Assembly (NCBI GenBank): GCA_017472605.1
Contig: JAFUPV010000024.1
Span: 1 to 64,000 of the forward strand
Direction of reading: 5' to 3'
Length of the DNA: 64,000 nt
DNA from: Lachnospiraceae bacterium
GTDB lineage: Bacteria; Bacillota; Clostridia; Lachnospirales; Lachnospiraceae
Part shown: one piece after another, positions 1 to 9,103 of the stretch
Layout: each line of letters opens with the position of its first letter
Numbering within the stretch: position 1 is the stretch's first letter
Program-made: the position numbers and the translations under genes
Notes under the pieces: generated by a model
Told to the model about the DNA's origin: nothing
The model's database searches: none
What the model saw: only the letters and a program-made list of their open reading frames with translations

Positions 1-147
1 AAAGGTAGCGGCAATACACTCCATCAAGTAGTCAAGCTACAGGGAAAAATCAATTGTCCACAGTATCTGGATTGTATTAAACCACGATATAAAACGAAAG
101 GGAATAAGGTGTATTCGCTTCTAAATACATCATACAAGGGAGAAATG

Positions 148-195
148 CTCCATTTACACCGGAAAGGAAAGGACGGTGTAAATGGAGTTTCTTTA
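148..195 (+). terminator. Intrinsic terminator of a gene left of the window
   Basis: A perfect 14-bp stem (148-161 with 174-187) closes a 12-nt purine loop and is followed by a T-rich tract (TTTCTTTATTT). No gene can be supported between base 1 and this hairpin, so it probably ends a transcript entering from the left. Confidence 0.75.
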
Positions 196-200
196 TTTGT

Positions 201-236
201 ACAATAGAATGCACAATAGAATGCACAACAGAATTC
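201..236. repeat. 12-bp tandem repeat, three copies
   Basis: ACAATAGAATGC occurs twice exactly, followed by a third copy with two changes (ACAACAGAATTC). It lies between the terminator and the promoter of the first gene. No function is evident. Confidence 0.7.
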
Positions 237-247
237 AATTCTTTGTA

Positions 248-277
248 TTGCAATTCCTGCATGCTCTGTGGTAAAAT
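248..277 (+). promoter_or_regulatory. Sigma-A type promoter for the first operon
   Basis: TTGCAA, an 18-bp spacer and TAAAAT lie 59 bp upstream of the chosen start of the methyltransferase gene. It probably drives the housekeeping run that begins at 336. Confidence 0.55.
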
Positions 278-335
278 AAAACGATAGTAAAGTGGGGAGG
301 TAGGCATATTTTTGAAAGGCGAAGAGGAAATCACG

Positions 336-1541
336 ATGAATGCAGCAGTACGGATTAAGAAAGGAGCCGGACGCAGCCTGAAAGCAGGCGGCGCCTGGAT
401 TTATGATAATGAGATTGATACGATCAGCGGATCCTATGAAAACGGGGATCTGGTGACGGTGGAGGATTTTGACGGTTACTGTCTTGGAACCGGATTTATC
501 AACGACCAGTCCACGCTGACGGTCCGCATGATGAGCAGAAAGAAGGATGCGGTGATTGACCGCGCCTGGATCCATGACCGGGTGAAGGACTGCATCGCTT
601 ATCGACAGCGCACGGTGGACATGAGCAGCTGCCGTCTGATCTTTGGAGAAGCGGACTTCCTTCCGGGTATTGTAGTCGATAAGTTTTCGGATGTTCTGGT
701 GGTGCAGTCTCTGGCCTTGGGAATCGACCGGATGAAGCTGGACATTATTGAGGAGTGCAGGAGTCAGCTGGCAGCGCTTGGCATGCCGATCCGCGGTGTC
801 TATGAACGAAGCGATGCGAAGGTGCGCCGGCAGGAAGGGCTGCCACTGGTGAAGGGATTTATCGGAGAACCGTTTGATACCAAGGTGGAAATTGTGGAAA
901 ACGATGTTCATTACATGGTTGATGTGGAGGATGGACAGAAAACCGGATTTTTCCTGGATCAGAAATATAACCGGAAGTCCATTTGGCCGCTTTGCAGGGA
1001 TGCCAGTGTTCTGGACTGCTTCACCCATACCGGCTCTTTTGCGCTGAACGCGGCTGCTGCCGGAGCAAGGGAAGTGACCGGCGTGGATGCGTCGGAGCTG
1101 GCTGTGGAGCAGGCAAGAGAGAATGCTCAGCTGAACGGATTTTCTGACCGGGTGACATTCCTCTGTGAAGACGTGTTTGAACTGCTGCCGAAGCTGGAGG
1201 CAGAGGGAAAGAAATATGATGTGGTGATTCTGGATCCGCCTGCGTTCACCAAATCCAGAAATTCGGTAAAAAATGCCATCAAGGGATATCGTGAGATCAA
1301 TCTGCGCGGCATGAAGCTGGTAAAAGACGGAGGCTACCTGTGCACCTGTTCCTGTTCCCATTTCATGACGCCGGAGCTGTTTACCAAGACCATCGGGCAG
1401 GCAGCCATGAATGTGCATAAGCGTCTGCGTCAGGTGGAATATCGGACGCAGGCACCGGATCACCCGATCCTGTGGACATCAGAGGAGATGGAATCCTATT
1501 ACCTGAAATTCTACATTTTCCAGGTATATGACGTGCGGTAA
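336..1541 (+). CDS. Class I SAM-dependent rRNA methyltransferase with N-terminal PUA domain
   Basis: This is a large-subunit rRNA methyltransferase of the RlmI/YwbD group. An N-terminal PUA-like domain (about residues 1-75) is followed by a linking domain and a C-terminal Rossmann methyltransferase. Visible motifs are the SAM-binding stretch around CFTHTGSFALNAA and the DPPAF active-site loop. Family members methylate 23S rRNA, but the base differs between RlmI (m5C1962) and the Bacillus YwbD type (m7G), so I give no symbol. I chose ATG 336 with GAGG 9 bases upstream. A TTG at 312, in frame and preceded by GGGGAGG, is a real alternative that adds eight residues. The next gene begins after a short gap. 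Confidence 0.88.
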   Translation: MNAAVRIKKGAGRSLKAGGAWIYDNEIDTISGSYENGDLVTVEDFDGYCLGTGFINDQSTLTVRMMSRKKDAVIDRAWIHDRVKDCIAYRQRTVDMSSCRLIFGEADFLPGIVVDKFSDVLVVQSLALGIDRMKLDIIEECRSQLAALGMPIRGVYERSDAKVRRQEGLPLVKGFIGEPFDTKVEIVENDVHYMVDVEDGQKTGFFLDQKYNRKSIWPLCRDASVLDCFTHTGSFALNAAAAGAREVTGVDASELAVEQARENAQLNGFSDRVTFLCEDVFELLPKLEAEGKKYDVVILDPPAFTKSRNSVKNAIKGYREINLRGMKLVKDGGYLCTCSCSHFMTPELFTKTIGQAAMNVHKRLRQVEYRTQAPDHPILWTSEEMESYYLKFYIFQVYDVR

Positions 1542-1622
1542 CAGATGGAATGGCTGTCGGCGCACCATACCGTTAACCGGTGCGGGGAATGCCGGCTGAT
1601 AGAAATGACAGGAGCTACAAAA

Positions 1623-3224
1623 GTGAAAAGAAAGAAAAAAAGTTTGCAGAGCTGGTTGTGTTTATGTCTGGCAGTGTGTCTGCTGGCTGTGGGGAGTGTT
1701 CCGTCTGCAGCGGCAGAACTGCCGTCTATTTCGGCGGAGGGGTACTGTGTGATTGACGCGTCCACAGGGGAATTGATCGTTGGCAGCAATGAGCAGAAAT
1801 CCTTCGCGCCTGCCAGCATTACGAAAATCATGACGCTGCTGGTGGCAGTGGAACAGTGCGGGGATCTGAGCCAGACAGTTGTGACCACGGAAACGGCACT
1901 GACAGAGCTGGAACTGATGAGCTCCACCCTGTCTCCGATGCCAAAACCGGGGGAAGTCTTCTCTGTCCACTCTCTGCTTTTGGGACTGATCATGCGTTCC
2001 GGAAATGAATGTGCCAATCTGATTGCGGAGCACATTGCAGGCAGCACGGAGGCGTTTGCGGAGCTGATGAATCAGAAGGCGGCTCAGATCGGAGCGGTCA
2101 ACACCCATTTTTCCAATGCGCACGGTCTGGATGCGGACGATCATTACACAACACCCTATGACATGGCGCTGATCATGAAAGCCGCTCTGGAACACCCGTC
2201 TGCGAAAGAAATTCTTTCCGCAAGAGAGTTTACCATTCCGGCAACGGCTTACAGCGCGGCGCGTCCGATGAAAAGCGGTCACGGGATGATGAACGGGGAA
2301 TATTCCTGTGCCGGTGTGTATGCCGGGAAGACCGGATATACCGTAAATGCCCAGTGGACGCTGGTAACGGCTGCGACCCGCCAGGACAGAAACCTGATCG
2401 CGGTTGTCATGAAGTGTAATGAAGGCTGCAACTATTCCGACACAGCCACGCTGCTGAGCTTTGCAGAGCAGAAGCTTCAGGGGGTGGAGCCATCAGGCGG
2501 AGGACAGGTCTATGATCCCCAGCTGACAGCCTATGACAGCAACGGATTTACCATGTCGTGGAAGGTAGGACCGGACGTGTACATGGCGGAATTCCCGGTC
2601 TGGATCGAATATGATGAAACAGATCAGGTAACGAAAGACAACATCGTTGCAAGTGGGAACGGAACCATCAGCTACCGCGTTAACCTGGCGGATCACGGCG
2701 GAAAAGCCGGTGTCTATACGGTTCAGGCCTATGTTTATGATAAATCGGGAAATAAAAATGTAAATACGGTAAAGATTCTTGCCGGTGTGAACCCCAGCGA
2801 CTACCGTCCTGGTATGATTCAGTGGAACGATGCCTGGTACTATGTACGGGACAATGGTTCTCTTGCGCTTAACTGGCTGGAAACGGAAACCGACTGCTAC
2901 TATTTTGACTATACGACCGGTCAGCGGCAGACCGGATGGATCACGTCCGGAAATACCACATACTATCTGGACGAAGAGGGAAAGCTGGTGTCCGGCTGGC
3001 AGGAAATTGACGGAAATACTTACCTGTTCCAGGTACCGGGTGATATGGTCACGGGAACGTGGATGACAGCGGATTTCCCCTGCTATTTCAACAGTGACGG
3101 TGTGTTCCTGGGGGCAATCCTGCCTTCGGATCAGGGACAGACCATTTTGAACAGCATATTGCCGGATGAAGAAGAAATTGAAGAGGAGACAGAAAGCAAT
3201 GAAATGGAAGAAGTTTACGATTAA
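1623..3224 (+). CDS. D-alanyl-D-alanine carboxypeptidase with C-terminal wall-binding repeats
   Basis: Secreted serine D,D-carboxypeptidase (peptidase family S11) that trims the terminal D-Ala from peptidoglycan stem peptides. A signal peptide (basic KRKKK, then a hydrophobic core ending near SAAA) precedes the catalytic domain with all three motifs: SITK (nucleophile Ser and Lys), SGN and KTG. After the catalytic domain comes a GBS/Bsp-like beta domain (about residues 285-390), then choline/glucan-binding-like aromatic repeats (GWITSGNTTYYLDEEGKLVSG type) and an acidic tail. The start is GTG 1623 with AGGAG 8 bases upstream; an upstream ATG at 1545 would place 26 non-signal residues before the signal peptide. 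The 3' end overlaps the prmA start by 26 bp, which suggests coupled translation. Confidence 0.9.
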   Translation: MKRKKKSLQSWLCLCLAVCLLAVGSVPSAAAELPSISAEGYCVIDASTGELIVGSNEQKSFAPASITKIMTLLVAVEQCGDLSQTVVTTETALTELELMSSTLSPMPKPGEVFSVHSLLLGLIMRSGNECANLIAEHIAGSTEAFAELMNQKAAQIGAVNTHFSNAHGLDADDHYTTPYDMALIMKAALEHPSAKEILSAREFTIPATAYSAARPMKSGHGMMNGEYSCAGVYAGKTGYTVNAQWTLVTAATRQDRNLIAVVMKCNEGCNYSDTATLLSFAEQKLQGVEPSGGGQVYDPQLTAYDSNGFTMSWKVGPDVYMAEFPVWIEYDETDQVTKDNIVASGNGTISYRVNLADHGGKAGVYTVQAYVYDKSGNKNVNTVKILAGVNPSDYRPGMIQWNDAWYYVRDNGSLALNWLETETDCYYFDYTTGQRQTGWITSGNTTYYLDEEGKLVSGWQEIDGNTYLFQVPGDMVTGTWMTADFPCYFNSDGVFLGAILPSDQGQTILNSILPDEEEIEEETESNEMEEVYD

Positions 3225-4155
3225 AACAACAACGGAGGCGGAGGATTTTATCAGCCAGATGCTCAGCGAGGCAGGAATTGACGGCATTGAGATTGAGGAC
3301 AAGGTTCCGCTGACAGAAAGTGAAACAAAGGGAATGTTCATTGACATTCTTCCGGATCTCGGTCCGGATAACGGAGAGGCGATGATCAGCTTCTATCTGG
3401 ATGACACCTATGATGTGCCGGCTACGCTGGAGGCTGTCAGAGAGGGGCTGAAGGAAGTGGCGCTGTTTGTCAACGTGGGAAGCTGTGAGATCATCGAGTC
3501 CGAAACGGAAGATAAGGACTGGATGAACAACTGGAAGCAGTATTTCAAACCGTTCGTTGTGGATGATCTGCTGATCAAGCCGACCTGGGAAGAGATTCCG
3601 GAGGGAATGGAAGATAAGACGATGATCGAGATCGATCCGGGCATGGCTTTTGGTACCGGCAAGCATGAGACCACTCAGCTGTGCATCCGCGGAATCCGGA
3701 AATATGTGAAACCGGGAGACCGCGTTCTTGACGTTGGAACGGGAAGCGGCATCCTTGCAATCTGCGCGCTGATCTCCGGCGCATCCCACACCGTCGGAAC
3801 TGATCTGGATGATGTGGCAATCGTTGCCGCTCACGAGAATGCGGAAGTAAACGGACTGACTCCGGATCAGTATGATATCTACATCGGAAATCTTATTGAC
3901 GATCAGGAAATCAAAGACAAGGTCGGCTACGAGGAGTATGACGTGGTAGTTGCAAACATCCTTGCTGACGTTATCATTGCTCTTCAGGCAGAGATCGCGC
4001 CTCACATCAAGCATGGCGGAATCTTCATTACCTCCGGCATCATTGACATGAAGGAAGAAGCGGTAAAAGAAGCCTTTGCAAAGAATGATGAGCTGGAAGT
4101 GATCGACATTGTTCATCAGGGCGAGTGGGTCTCTGTGGTTGCGCGCAGAAAGTAA
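3199..4155 (+). CDS. prmA: Ribosomal protein L11 methyltransferase
   Basis: PrmA trimethylates ribosomal protein L11. The 318-residue length, the N-terminal substrate-recognition domain, the GTGSGILAI SAM-binding loop, and FGTGKHETT plus VVANILADV further along are diagnostic. The start ATG 3199 has GAGGAG ten bases upstream, inside the 3' end of the carboxypeptidase gene. An in-frame ATG at 3166 would add a lysine-rich extension not expected in the family. It is followed after 8 bp by rsmE, a common prmA-rsmE order in Firmicutes. Confidence 0.96.
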   Translation: MKWKKFTIKTTTEAEDFISQMLSEAGIDGIEIEDKVPLTESETKGMFIDILPDLGPDNGEAMISFYLDDTYDVPATLEAVREGLKEVALFVNVGSCEIIESETEDKDWMNNWKQYFKPFVVDDLLIKPTWEEIPEGMEDKTMIEIDPGMAFGTGKHETTQLCIRGIRKYVKPGDRVLDVGTGSGILAICALISGASHTVGTDLDDVAIVAAHENAEVNGLTPDQYDIYIGNLIDDQEIKDKVGYEEYDVVVANILADVIIALQAEIAPHIKHGGIFITSGIIDMKEEAVKEAFAKNDELEVIDIVHQGEWVSVVARRK

Positions 4156-4163
4156 GAGGAATT

Positions 4164-4919
4164 ATGTATCAGTTTTTTGTGAAACCGGAGCAGATTAACG
4201 GGACGCAGGCCGTGATTACAGGCAGTGATGTCAATCACATTGTCCATGTGCTGCGCATGAAACCCGGAGAAGAAATTGCAGTCAATGACGGACTGCATAC
4301 CTGGCAGTGCCGCATTGCAGAGATGGATTCCGAACAGGTTGTGGCCGTCGTGGACGGACAGGCAGAGGGAAATGAGCTGCCGTCAAAAATTTATCTGTTT
4401 CAGGGACTTCCCAAGGCGGATAAGCTGGAAAACATCATTCAGAAAAGTGTGGAACTGGGCGTGTATGAGATCGTTCCGGTTGCCATGAAACGCTGTGTGG
4501 TGCGTCTGGATGAGAAAAAGCAGGAAGGAAAGATCAAACGCTGGCAGGCAATTGCGGAGAGCGCAGCGAAGCAGGCAAAGCGGGGGCTGATTCCCCAAAT
4601 CCATTCCGTGATGAATTACAGGGAGGCGCTGGAATATGCGTCCTCCGTGGATGTGTTTCTGCTGCCCTACGAACACGCGCAGGGAATGGCTCAGACAAGA
4701 AAGGTTCTGTCTTCCATCAGACCGGGAGCCTCTGTGGCAATTCTCATCGGACCGGAAGGCGGCTTTGAGGAAGAAGAAGTAAGCAGTGCACAGAACCGTG
4801 GTGCGCAGGTAATCACACTGGGCAGAAGAATTCTGCGGACAGAAACGGCGGGACCGGCTGTGCTGGCGATGCTGAACTATGTGCTTGAGGCGGATCAGCA
4901 GGAGGATTTGACAGAATGA
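4164..4919 (+). CDS. rsmE: 16S rRNA (uracil-1498-N3)-methyltransferase
   Basis: RsmE is a SPOUT (alpha/beta-knot) methyltransferase that makes m3U1498 in 16S rRNA. The N-terminal PUA-like barrel begins MYQFFV. The knot motif IGPEGGFEEEE and the C-terminal LGRRILRTETA are textbook family signatures. Length is 251 residues. ATG 4164 has AGAGGA upstream; the in-frame ATG at 4125 lies inside prmA. The stop overlaps the start of the cysteine desulfurase gene (ATGA), implying translational coupling. Confidence 0.96.
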   Translation: MYQFFVKPEQINGTQAVITGSDVNHIVHVLRMKPGEEIAVNDGLHTWQCRIAEMDSEQVVAVVDGQAEGNELPSKIYLFQGLPKADKLENIIQKSVELGVYEIVPVAMKRCVVRLDEKKQEGKIKRWQAIAESAAKQAKRGLIPQIHSVMNYREALEYASSVDVFLLPYEHAQGMAQTRKVLSSIRPGASVAILIGPEGGFEEEEVSSAQNRGAQVITLGRRILRTETAGPAVLAMLNYVLEADQQEDLTE

Positions 4920-6094
4920 ATATCTATTTTGATAATTCCGCGACGACCAGAGTATTTCGTCCGGTTCAGGAACTGATGATGCGGGTGATGGATGAGGATT
5001 ACGGAAATCCGTCTGCACTGCACCGGCGGGGAATGGAAGCGGAAAGCTATATAAAGACAGCGGCAAAGCAGATTGCTGCGACCCTGAAGGCAGATCCGAA
5101 GGAAATTATCTTCACGTCCGGAGGAACTGAATCCAACAACATGGCTCTTTACAGCGCGGCAGCAACCTGCCATCGCCAGGGAAAGCACATCATTACCACG
5201 GCAATTGAGCATGCAAGCATCAAGGCACCGCTCCAGTTTCTGGAGGAGCAGGGCTTTCAGATCACATACCTTCCAGTGGATTCCAAAGGCTGTGTGTCTC
5301 TGGATGCGCTTCGTGACGCAATTACGCCGGAAACCATTCTTGTGTCTGTCATGTATGTAAACAATGAGATCGGAACCATCCAGCCGGTAGACGAGATCGC
5401 AAAAATCATTCACGCGAAGAATCCGAAGACGCTGTTCCATGTGGATGCGATTCAGGCCTATGGAAAACTGCTGATCCGTCCGAAACGTCAGGGAATCGAT
5501 CTTCTGTCCGTCAGCTCCCATAAGTTCCACGGACCAAAAGGCGTTGGTTTCCTCTACTGCAGTGAAAAGGTCAGACTCAGTCCGTTTATCCTTGGCGGCG
5601 GCCAGCAGAAGGGGATGCGCTCCGGTACGGAGAATGTGCCGGGAATCGCGGGAATGGGACTGGCTGCAGAAATGATCTATGAAAATCTGGAAGAAAAGCA
5701 GGCAAAACTGAATGGTCTGCGCAGACAGTTTCTGGAAGGCCTGCATGAAATCGAAGGCGTTTCTGTCAACGGCTGGGATGAGACCGTGGATGGAGACGAG
5801 GTTCTGGACCGGAGAGCGCCCCATGTGGTAAGTGTCAGTGTGGACGGTGTCCGCAGTGAGGTTCTGCTTCATTCACTGGAGGATAAGGGGATCTTTGTTT
5901 CGGCAGGAAGCGCATGCTCGTCCAACAAACCGTCCGTCAGCAGCACGCTGAAAGCAATCGGTGTGAAAAAAGAACATCTGGACAGCACAGTGCGGTTCAG
6001 CTTTGGTGTGTTTAATACAGAGGAAGAGGTAGCGGAAGCGATTGCAGTCCTGAAAGAGCTGCTCCCGATGCTCCGCAGATACCGCAGGAGATAA
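4916..6094 (+). CDS. Cysteine desulfurase, NifS/IscS type
   Basis: PLP-dependent enzyme that removes sulfur from cysteine and holds it as a persulfide on an active-site cysteine. It begins with the family start NIYFDNSATT; the PLP lysine lies in SSHKFHGPKG and the persulfide cysteine in SAGSACSS near residue 330. Length is 392 residues. It overlaps rsmE by 4 bp and is followed 12 bp later by thiI. In Bacillus the analogous partner (NifZ) feeds sulfur specifically to ThiI for 4-thiouridine, so the same role is inferred here. A general role in Fe-S assembly cannot be excluded from sequence. Confidence 0.94.
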   Translation: MNIYFDNSATTRVFRPVQELMMRVMDEDYGNPSALHRRGMEAESYIKTAAKQIAATLKADPKEIIFTSGGTESNNMALYSAAATCHRQGKHIITTAIEHASIKAPLQFLEEQGFQITYLPVDSKGCVSLDALRDAITPETILVSVMYVNNEIGTIQPVDEIAKIIHAKNPKTLFHVDAIQAYGKLLIRPKRQGIDLLSVSSHKFHGPKGVGFLYCSEKVRLSPFILGGGQQKGMRSGTENVPGIAGMGLAAEMIYENLEEKQAKLNGLRRQFLEGLHEIEGVSVNGWDETVDGDEVLDRRAPHVVSVSVDGVRSEVLLHSLEDKGIFVSAGSACSSNKPSVSSTLKAIGVKKEHLDSTVRFSFGVFNTEEEVAEAIAVLKELLPMLRRYRRR

Positions 6095-6106
6095 GAGAGG
6101 ATCGAT

Positions 6107-7291
6107 ATGAAGTTTCATGCTTTTTTGATTAAATATGCAGAGATTGGCATTAAGGGTAAGAACCGCTACCTGTTTGAGGATGCGCTGGTAAGCAGAATCA
6201 TTCAGGCAATGCGCAAGGTAGACGGTGAATTTGATGTGGTTAAGACAAATGGCCGCATCTATGTCGTTGCAAAGACAGAATTTGATTATGAGGAGGCTGT
6301 GGATGCCCTGCAGCATGTGTTCGGCATCGTCTGGATCTGTCCGGTGGTTCAGCTGGCGGATGAGGGATTTGAAGTGCTGAAACAGCGCGTGGTGGAATAC
6401 ATGGCAAATCTGTATCCGGAAGCAGACTACACCTTTAAGGTTCAGAGCCGACGCGCGAGAAAGAGCTATCCGGTGGAGTCCCAGGTAATGAACGCGGATC
6501 TGGGAGAGGCAATCCTGAAGGCATTCCCCAATGTCCGTGTTGATGTGCACAACCCGAAGATCATGCTTTATGTTGAGGTTCGTGATCAGGGAATCAACGT
6601 CTATTCCATCATGATTCCTGGTGCAGGCGGCATGCCGGTGGGAACTGCAGGAAAAGCGATGCTTCTGCTTTCCGGCGGCATTGATTCTCCGGTTGCCGGC
6701 TACATGATCTCCAGGCGCGGTGTGACCCTGGAGGCGGTTTACTTCCATGCGCCGCCATATACCAGTGACCGTGCAAAGCAGAAGGTGGTGGATCTGGCCT
6801 GCCAGGTAGCAAAATATTCCGGACCGATCCGTCTTCATGTGATCAATTTTACAGACATTCAGCTTTACATCTATGATCAGTGTCCCCATGATGAGCTGAC
6901 CATCATCATGCGCCGTTACATGATGCGAATTGCGGAGCAGATTGCGGAAAACTGCGGCTGTCTTGGCCTGATCACCGGTGAGAGCATCGGACAGGTGGCT
7001 TCTCAGACCATGCACAGTCTTGCTTCCACCAATGAGGTTTGCACACTGCCTGTATTCCGTCCGGTCATCGGCTTTGACAAACAGGAGATCGTCGAGGTGG
7101 CACAGAAAATCGGAACCTTTGAAACGTCCATTCAGCCCTTTGAGGACTGCTGTACGATTTTCGTTGCAAAGCATCCGGTTACCAAGCCGAACCGCAAGGT
7201 GATCCGCCATTCTGAGCTGAAGCTGGCCGAGAAGATCGAAGAGATGATAAAGACCTGCATCGAAACGGATGAAATCATCATCTGCAAGTAA
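6107..7291 (+). CDS. thiI: tRNA 4-thiouridine synthase ThiI
   Basis: ThiI adenylates U8 of tRNA and, with persulfide sulfur from the upstream desulfurase, makes s4U8. It has an N-terminal ferredoxin-like and THUMP RNA-binding region (about residues 1-165) and a PP-loop ATP pyrophosphatase domain with LLSGGIDSPVAGY. The protein (394 residues) ends without a rhodanese domain, the form usual in Firmicutes, where sulfur arrives from a dedicated NifZ-like desulfurase. It is the last gene of the run; a hairpin follows immediately. Confidence 0.96.
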   Translation: MKFHAFLIKYAEIGIKGKNRYLFEDALVSRIIQAMRKVDGEFDVVKTNGRIYVVAKTEFDYEEAVDALQHVFGIVWICPVVQLADEGFEVLKQRVVEYMANLYPEADYTFKVQSRRARKSYPVESQVMNADLGEAILKAFPNVRVDVHNPKIMLYVEVRDQGINVYSIMIPGAGGMPVGTAGKAMLLLSGGIDSPVAGYMISRRGVTLEAVYFHAPPYTSDRAKQKVVDLACQVAKYSGPIRLHVINFTDIQLYIYDQCPHDELTIIMRRYMMRIAEQIAENCGCLGLITGESIGQVASQTMHSLASTNEVCTLPVFRPVIGFDKQEIVEVAQKIGTFETSIQPFEDCCTIFVAKHPVTKPNRKVIRHSELKLAEKIEEMIKTCIETDEIIICK

Positions 7292-7292
7292 A

Positions 7293-7321
7293 TGAAAAAG
7301 GGAATTGCTTTCGCAATTCCC
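7293..7321 (-). terminator. Intrinsic terminator of the HPr-like gene, shared convergent hairpin
   Basis: GGGAATTGC (7300-7308) pairs with GCAATTCCC (7313-7321) around a TTTC loop. Read on the minus strand, the stem is followed by TTTTTCATT, so it suits the HPr-like gene best. It lies only 8 bases after the thiI stop and may also stop thiI transcripts. Confidence 0.75.
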
Positions 7322-7361
7322 TGCTCTCATAAACTTGTTTCAAGAACTTCTTACACGGATC

Positions 7362-7595
7362 TTATTTGATGATGTATGCTTCCAGCACTTTCAGAACTGC
7401 ATCAACATTCTTCTCTTCGTGGATGTTCAGGTCGATCGGCTTGGACAGATCAAGAGAGAAAATACCCATGATGGATTTCGCGTCGATTACATATCTTCCG
7501 GAAACCAGATCAAAATCGGAATCAAACTTGGTCAGGTCGTTTACGAAAGATTTTACCTTATCGATGGAGTTCAGAGAAATCTTTACGGTAGTCAT
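7362..7595 (-). CDS. HPr-fold phosphocarrier-like protein lacking the active-site histidine
   Basis: 77-residue protein of the HPr/Crh family. Aligned on the conserved KSIMG helix (Ser41 here, equal to the regulatory Ser46 of HPr), position 15 is Ser instead of the phosphotransfer His, and Arg17 is Asp. It therefore cannot act as a PTS phosphocarrier, but it keeps the serine that HPr kinase phosphorylates, which points to a regulatory, Crh-like role (inference). The RBS is AAGGAGG 8 bases from ATG. It is transcribed alone on the minus strand with its own promoter and terminator. Confidence 0.85.
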   Translation of the reverse strand: MTTVKISLNSIDKVKSFVNDLTKFDSDFDLVSGRYVIDAKSIMGIFSLDLSKPIDLNIHEEKNVDAVLKVLEAYIIK

Positions 7596-7659
7596 GTCAA
7601 ATCCTCCTTAAAATTATCAGTACCGCTCCGGCACACACCGGACTGGCACACCTATACTT

Positions 7660-7688
7660 ATAGTACCTTTTTGAGGGGGAAATGTCAA
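7660..7688 (-). promoter_or_regulatory. Promoter of the HPr-like gene
   Basis: On the minus strand TTGACA (7683-7688), a 17-bp spacer and TACTAT (7660-7665), predicting a leader of about 55 nt. Confidence 0.65.
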
Positions 7689-7725
7689 TAGCAAAAAAGT
7701 AAATAAAAACGTTTGGAGGTAAAAG

Positions 7726-9024
7726 ATGCGTAAAGCAGCTTTTCATACCCTTGGATGTAAAGTAAATTCCTATGAGACAGAGGCCATGCAGGAAATGCTG
7801 CAGAAGGCGGGATATGAGATAGTCCCCTTTGAGGAAGCGGCAGATGTTTATGTAGTGAATACCTGCTCCGTGACCAATATTGCGGACCGCAAGTCAAGAC
7901 AGATGCTTCACCGGGCGAAGAAGCGCAATCCCCAGGCAGTGGTGGTGGCTGCCGGCTGCTATGTGCAGGAAGCACCGGAGGAGGTAAAGAAGGACGAGGC
8001 GGTGGATCTGATCATCGGAAACAATCGCAAGAAGGATCTGGTTTCTTTGCTGGAGGAGTATTTTGCCGGACAGGAAGCGGATGCAGTTGTGGATCTGGTG
8101 AAGCCATGCGAATACGAGGAACTGACGATTCATACGGTAGCGGAGCGGACCAGAGCCTATGTCAAGATTCAGGACGGCTGCAATCAGTTCTGCAGCTACT
8201 GCATCATCCCTTACACCAGAGGAAGGATCCGGAGCCGTCAGCCGGAGGATGTTCTGGAAGAAGTAAAGCGTCTGGCAGCGTCCGGACGAAAGGAAATCGT
8301 TCTGACCGGAATCCATCTGAGTTCTTACGGCGTGGATCTGGGGGAGGAAATCCGTCTTCTTGACCTGATCCGCATGATTCATCCCATTGAAGGAATTGAA
8401 AGAATCCGCCTGGGATCGCTGGAACCGGGAATTATTACGGAAGATTTTGCATACAATTTAAAACAGATGGACAAGGTCTGCCCTCACTTTCACCTGTCTC
8501 TGCAGAGCGGCTGCAAAGAAACGCTGAAGCGGATGAATAGAAAGTATACGCCGGAGGAATACTATGAAAAATGTGAAATTCTCAGGAGGGTATACGGCAA
8601 TCCGGCAATTACAACGGATGTGATCGTGGGCTTTCCGGGAGAGACGGAAGAAGAATTTCAGACAACGAAAGCATTTCTGGAGAAAGTTCATTTCTTCGAG
8701 ATGCATATTTTCAAATATTCGCGGCGCAGAGGAACGAAGGCGGACCGGATGGACAACCAGATTCCGGAGCAGGTCAAAGGCGTAAGGAGCGACGAGCTTC
8801 TCGCTCTTGAGAAGCAGATGTCGGAGGAATACCGTCAGAGTCTGGTGGGACGGACTGTGCAGGTTCTTCTGGAGGAAGAAATTGAGATCGGCTCAGAGAA
8901 GCGGATGGTCGGACACACACCGGAATATGTCCGCTGTGCGGTAAAGACACAAAAAGAAGCCAATGAGATCGTGACAGCTGTCTGCAGCGGACTGTATCAC
9001 GGTGAAGTATTATTAGCAGAGTGA
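7726..9024 (+). CDS. mtaB: tRNA methylthiotransferase MtaB (t6A37 to ms2t6A37)
   Basis: Radical-SAM methylthiotransferase that adds a methylthio group to t6A37 of ANN-decoding tRNAs. The N-terminal UPF0004 domain carries the three auxiliary-cluster cysteines (LGCKVN, NTCSVT, AAGCYV). The radical SAM motif CNQFCSYC is followed by IIPYTRGRIRSR, and a C-terminal TRAM-like region follows. Length is 432 residues; RBS TTGGAGGT. The start MRKAAFHTLGCKVNSYE is typical of MtaB rather than MiaB. Confidence 0.94.
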   Translation: MRKAAFHTLGCKVNSYETEAMQEMLQKAGYEIVPFEEAADVYVVNTCSVTNIADRKSRQMLHRAKKRNPQAVVVAAGCYVQEAPEEVKKDEAVDLIIGNNRKKDLVSLLEEYFAGQEADAVVDLVKPCEYEELTIHTVAERTRAYVKIQDGCNQFCSYCIIPYTRGRIRSRQPEDVLEEVKRLAASGRKEIVLTGIHLSSYGVDLGEEIRLLDLIRMIHPIEGIERIRLGSLEPGIITEDFAYNLKQMDKVCPHFHLSLQSGCKETLKRMNRKYTPEEYYEKCEILRRVYGNPAITTDVIVGFPGETEEEFQTTKAFLEKVHFFEMHIFKYSRRRGTKADRMDNQIPEQVKGVRSDELLALEKQMSEEYRQSLVGRTVQVLLEEEIEIGSEKRMVGHTPEYVRCAVKTQKEANEIVTAVCSGLYHGEVLLAE

Positions 9025-9033
9025 AAAAAAGAC

Positions 9034-9062
9034 TTGCCGAACGCTGTAAAATGTATTACAAT
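9034..9062 (+). promoter_or_regulatory. Promoter of the ireB-ruvX-DUF1292 operon
   Basis: TTGCCG (9034-9039), a 17-bp spacer and TACAAT (9057-9062). It lies just after the mtaB stop and about 40 bases before the ireB start. Confidence 0.65.
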
Positions 9063-9103
9063 AACTATGTTAAGCAGTTCTGCTTGAGGAAGGACGTGAA
9101 GGA

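Noticed and set aside
24-1463. Long minus-strand frame opposite the first methyltransferase gene
   Set aside because: It is a shadow of the plus-strand gene, which has conserved methyltransferase motifs.
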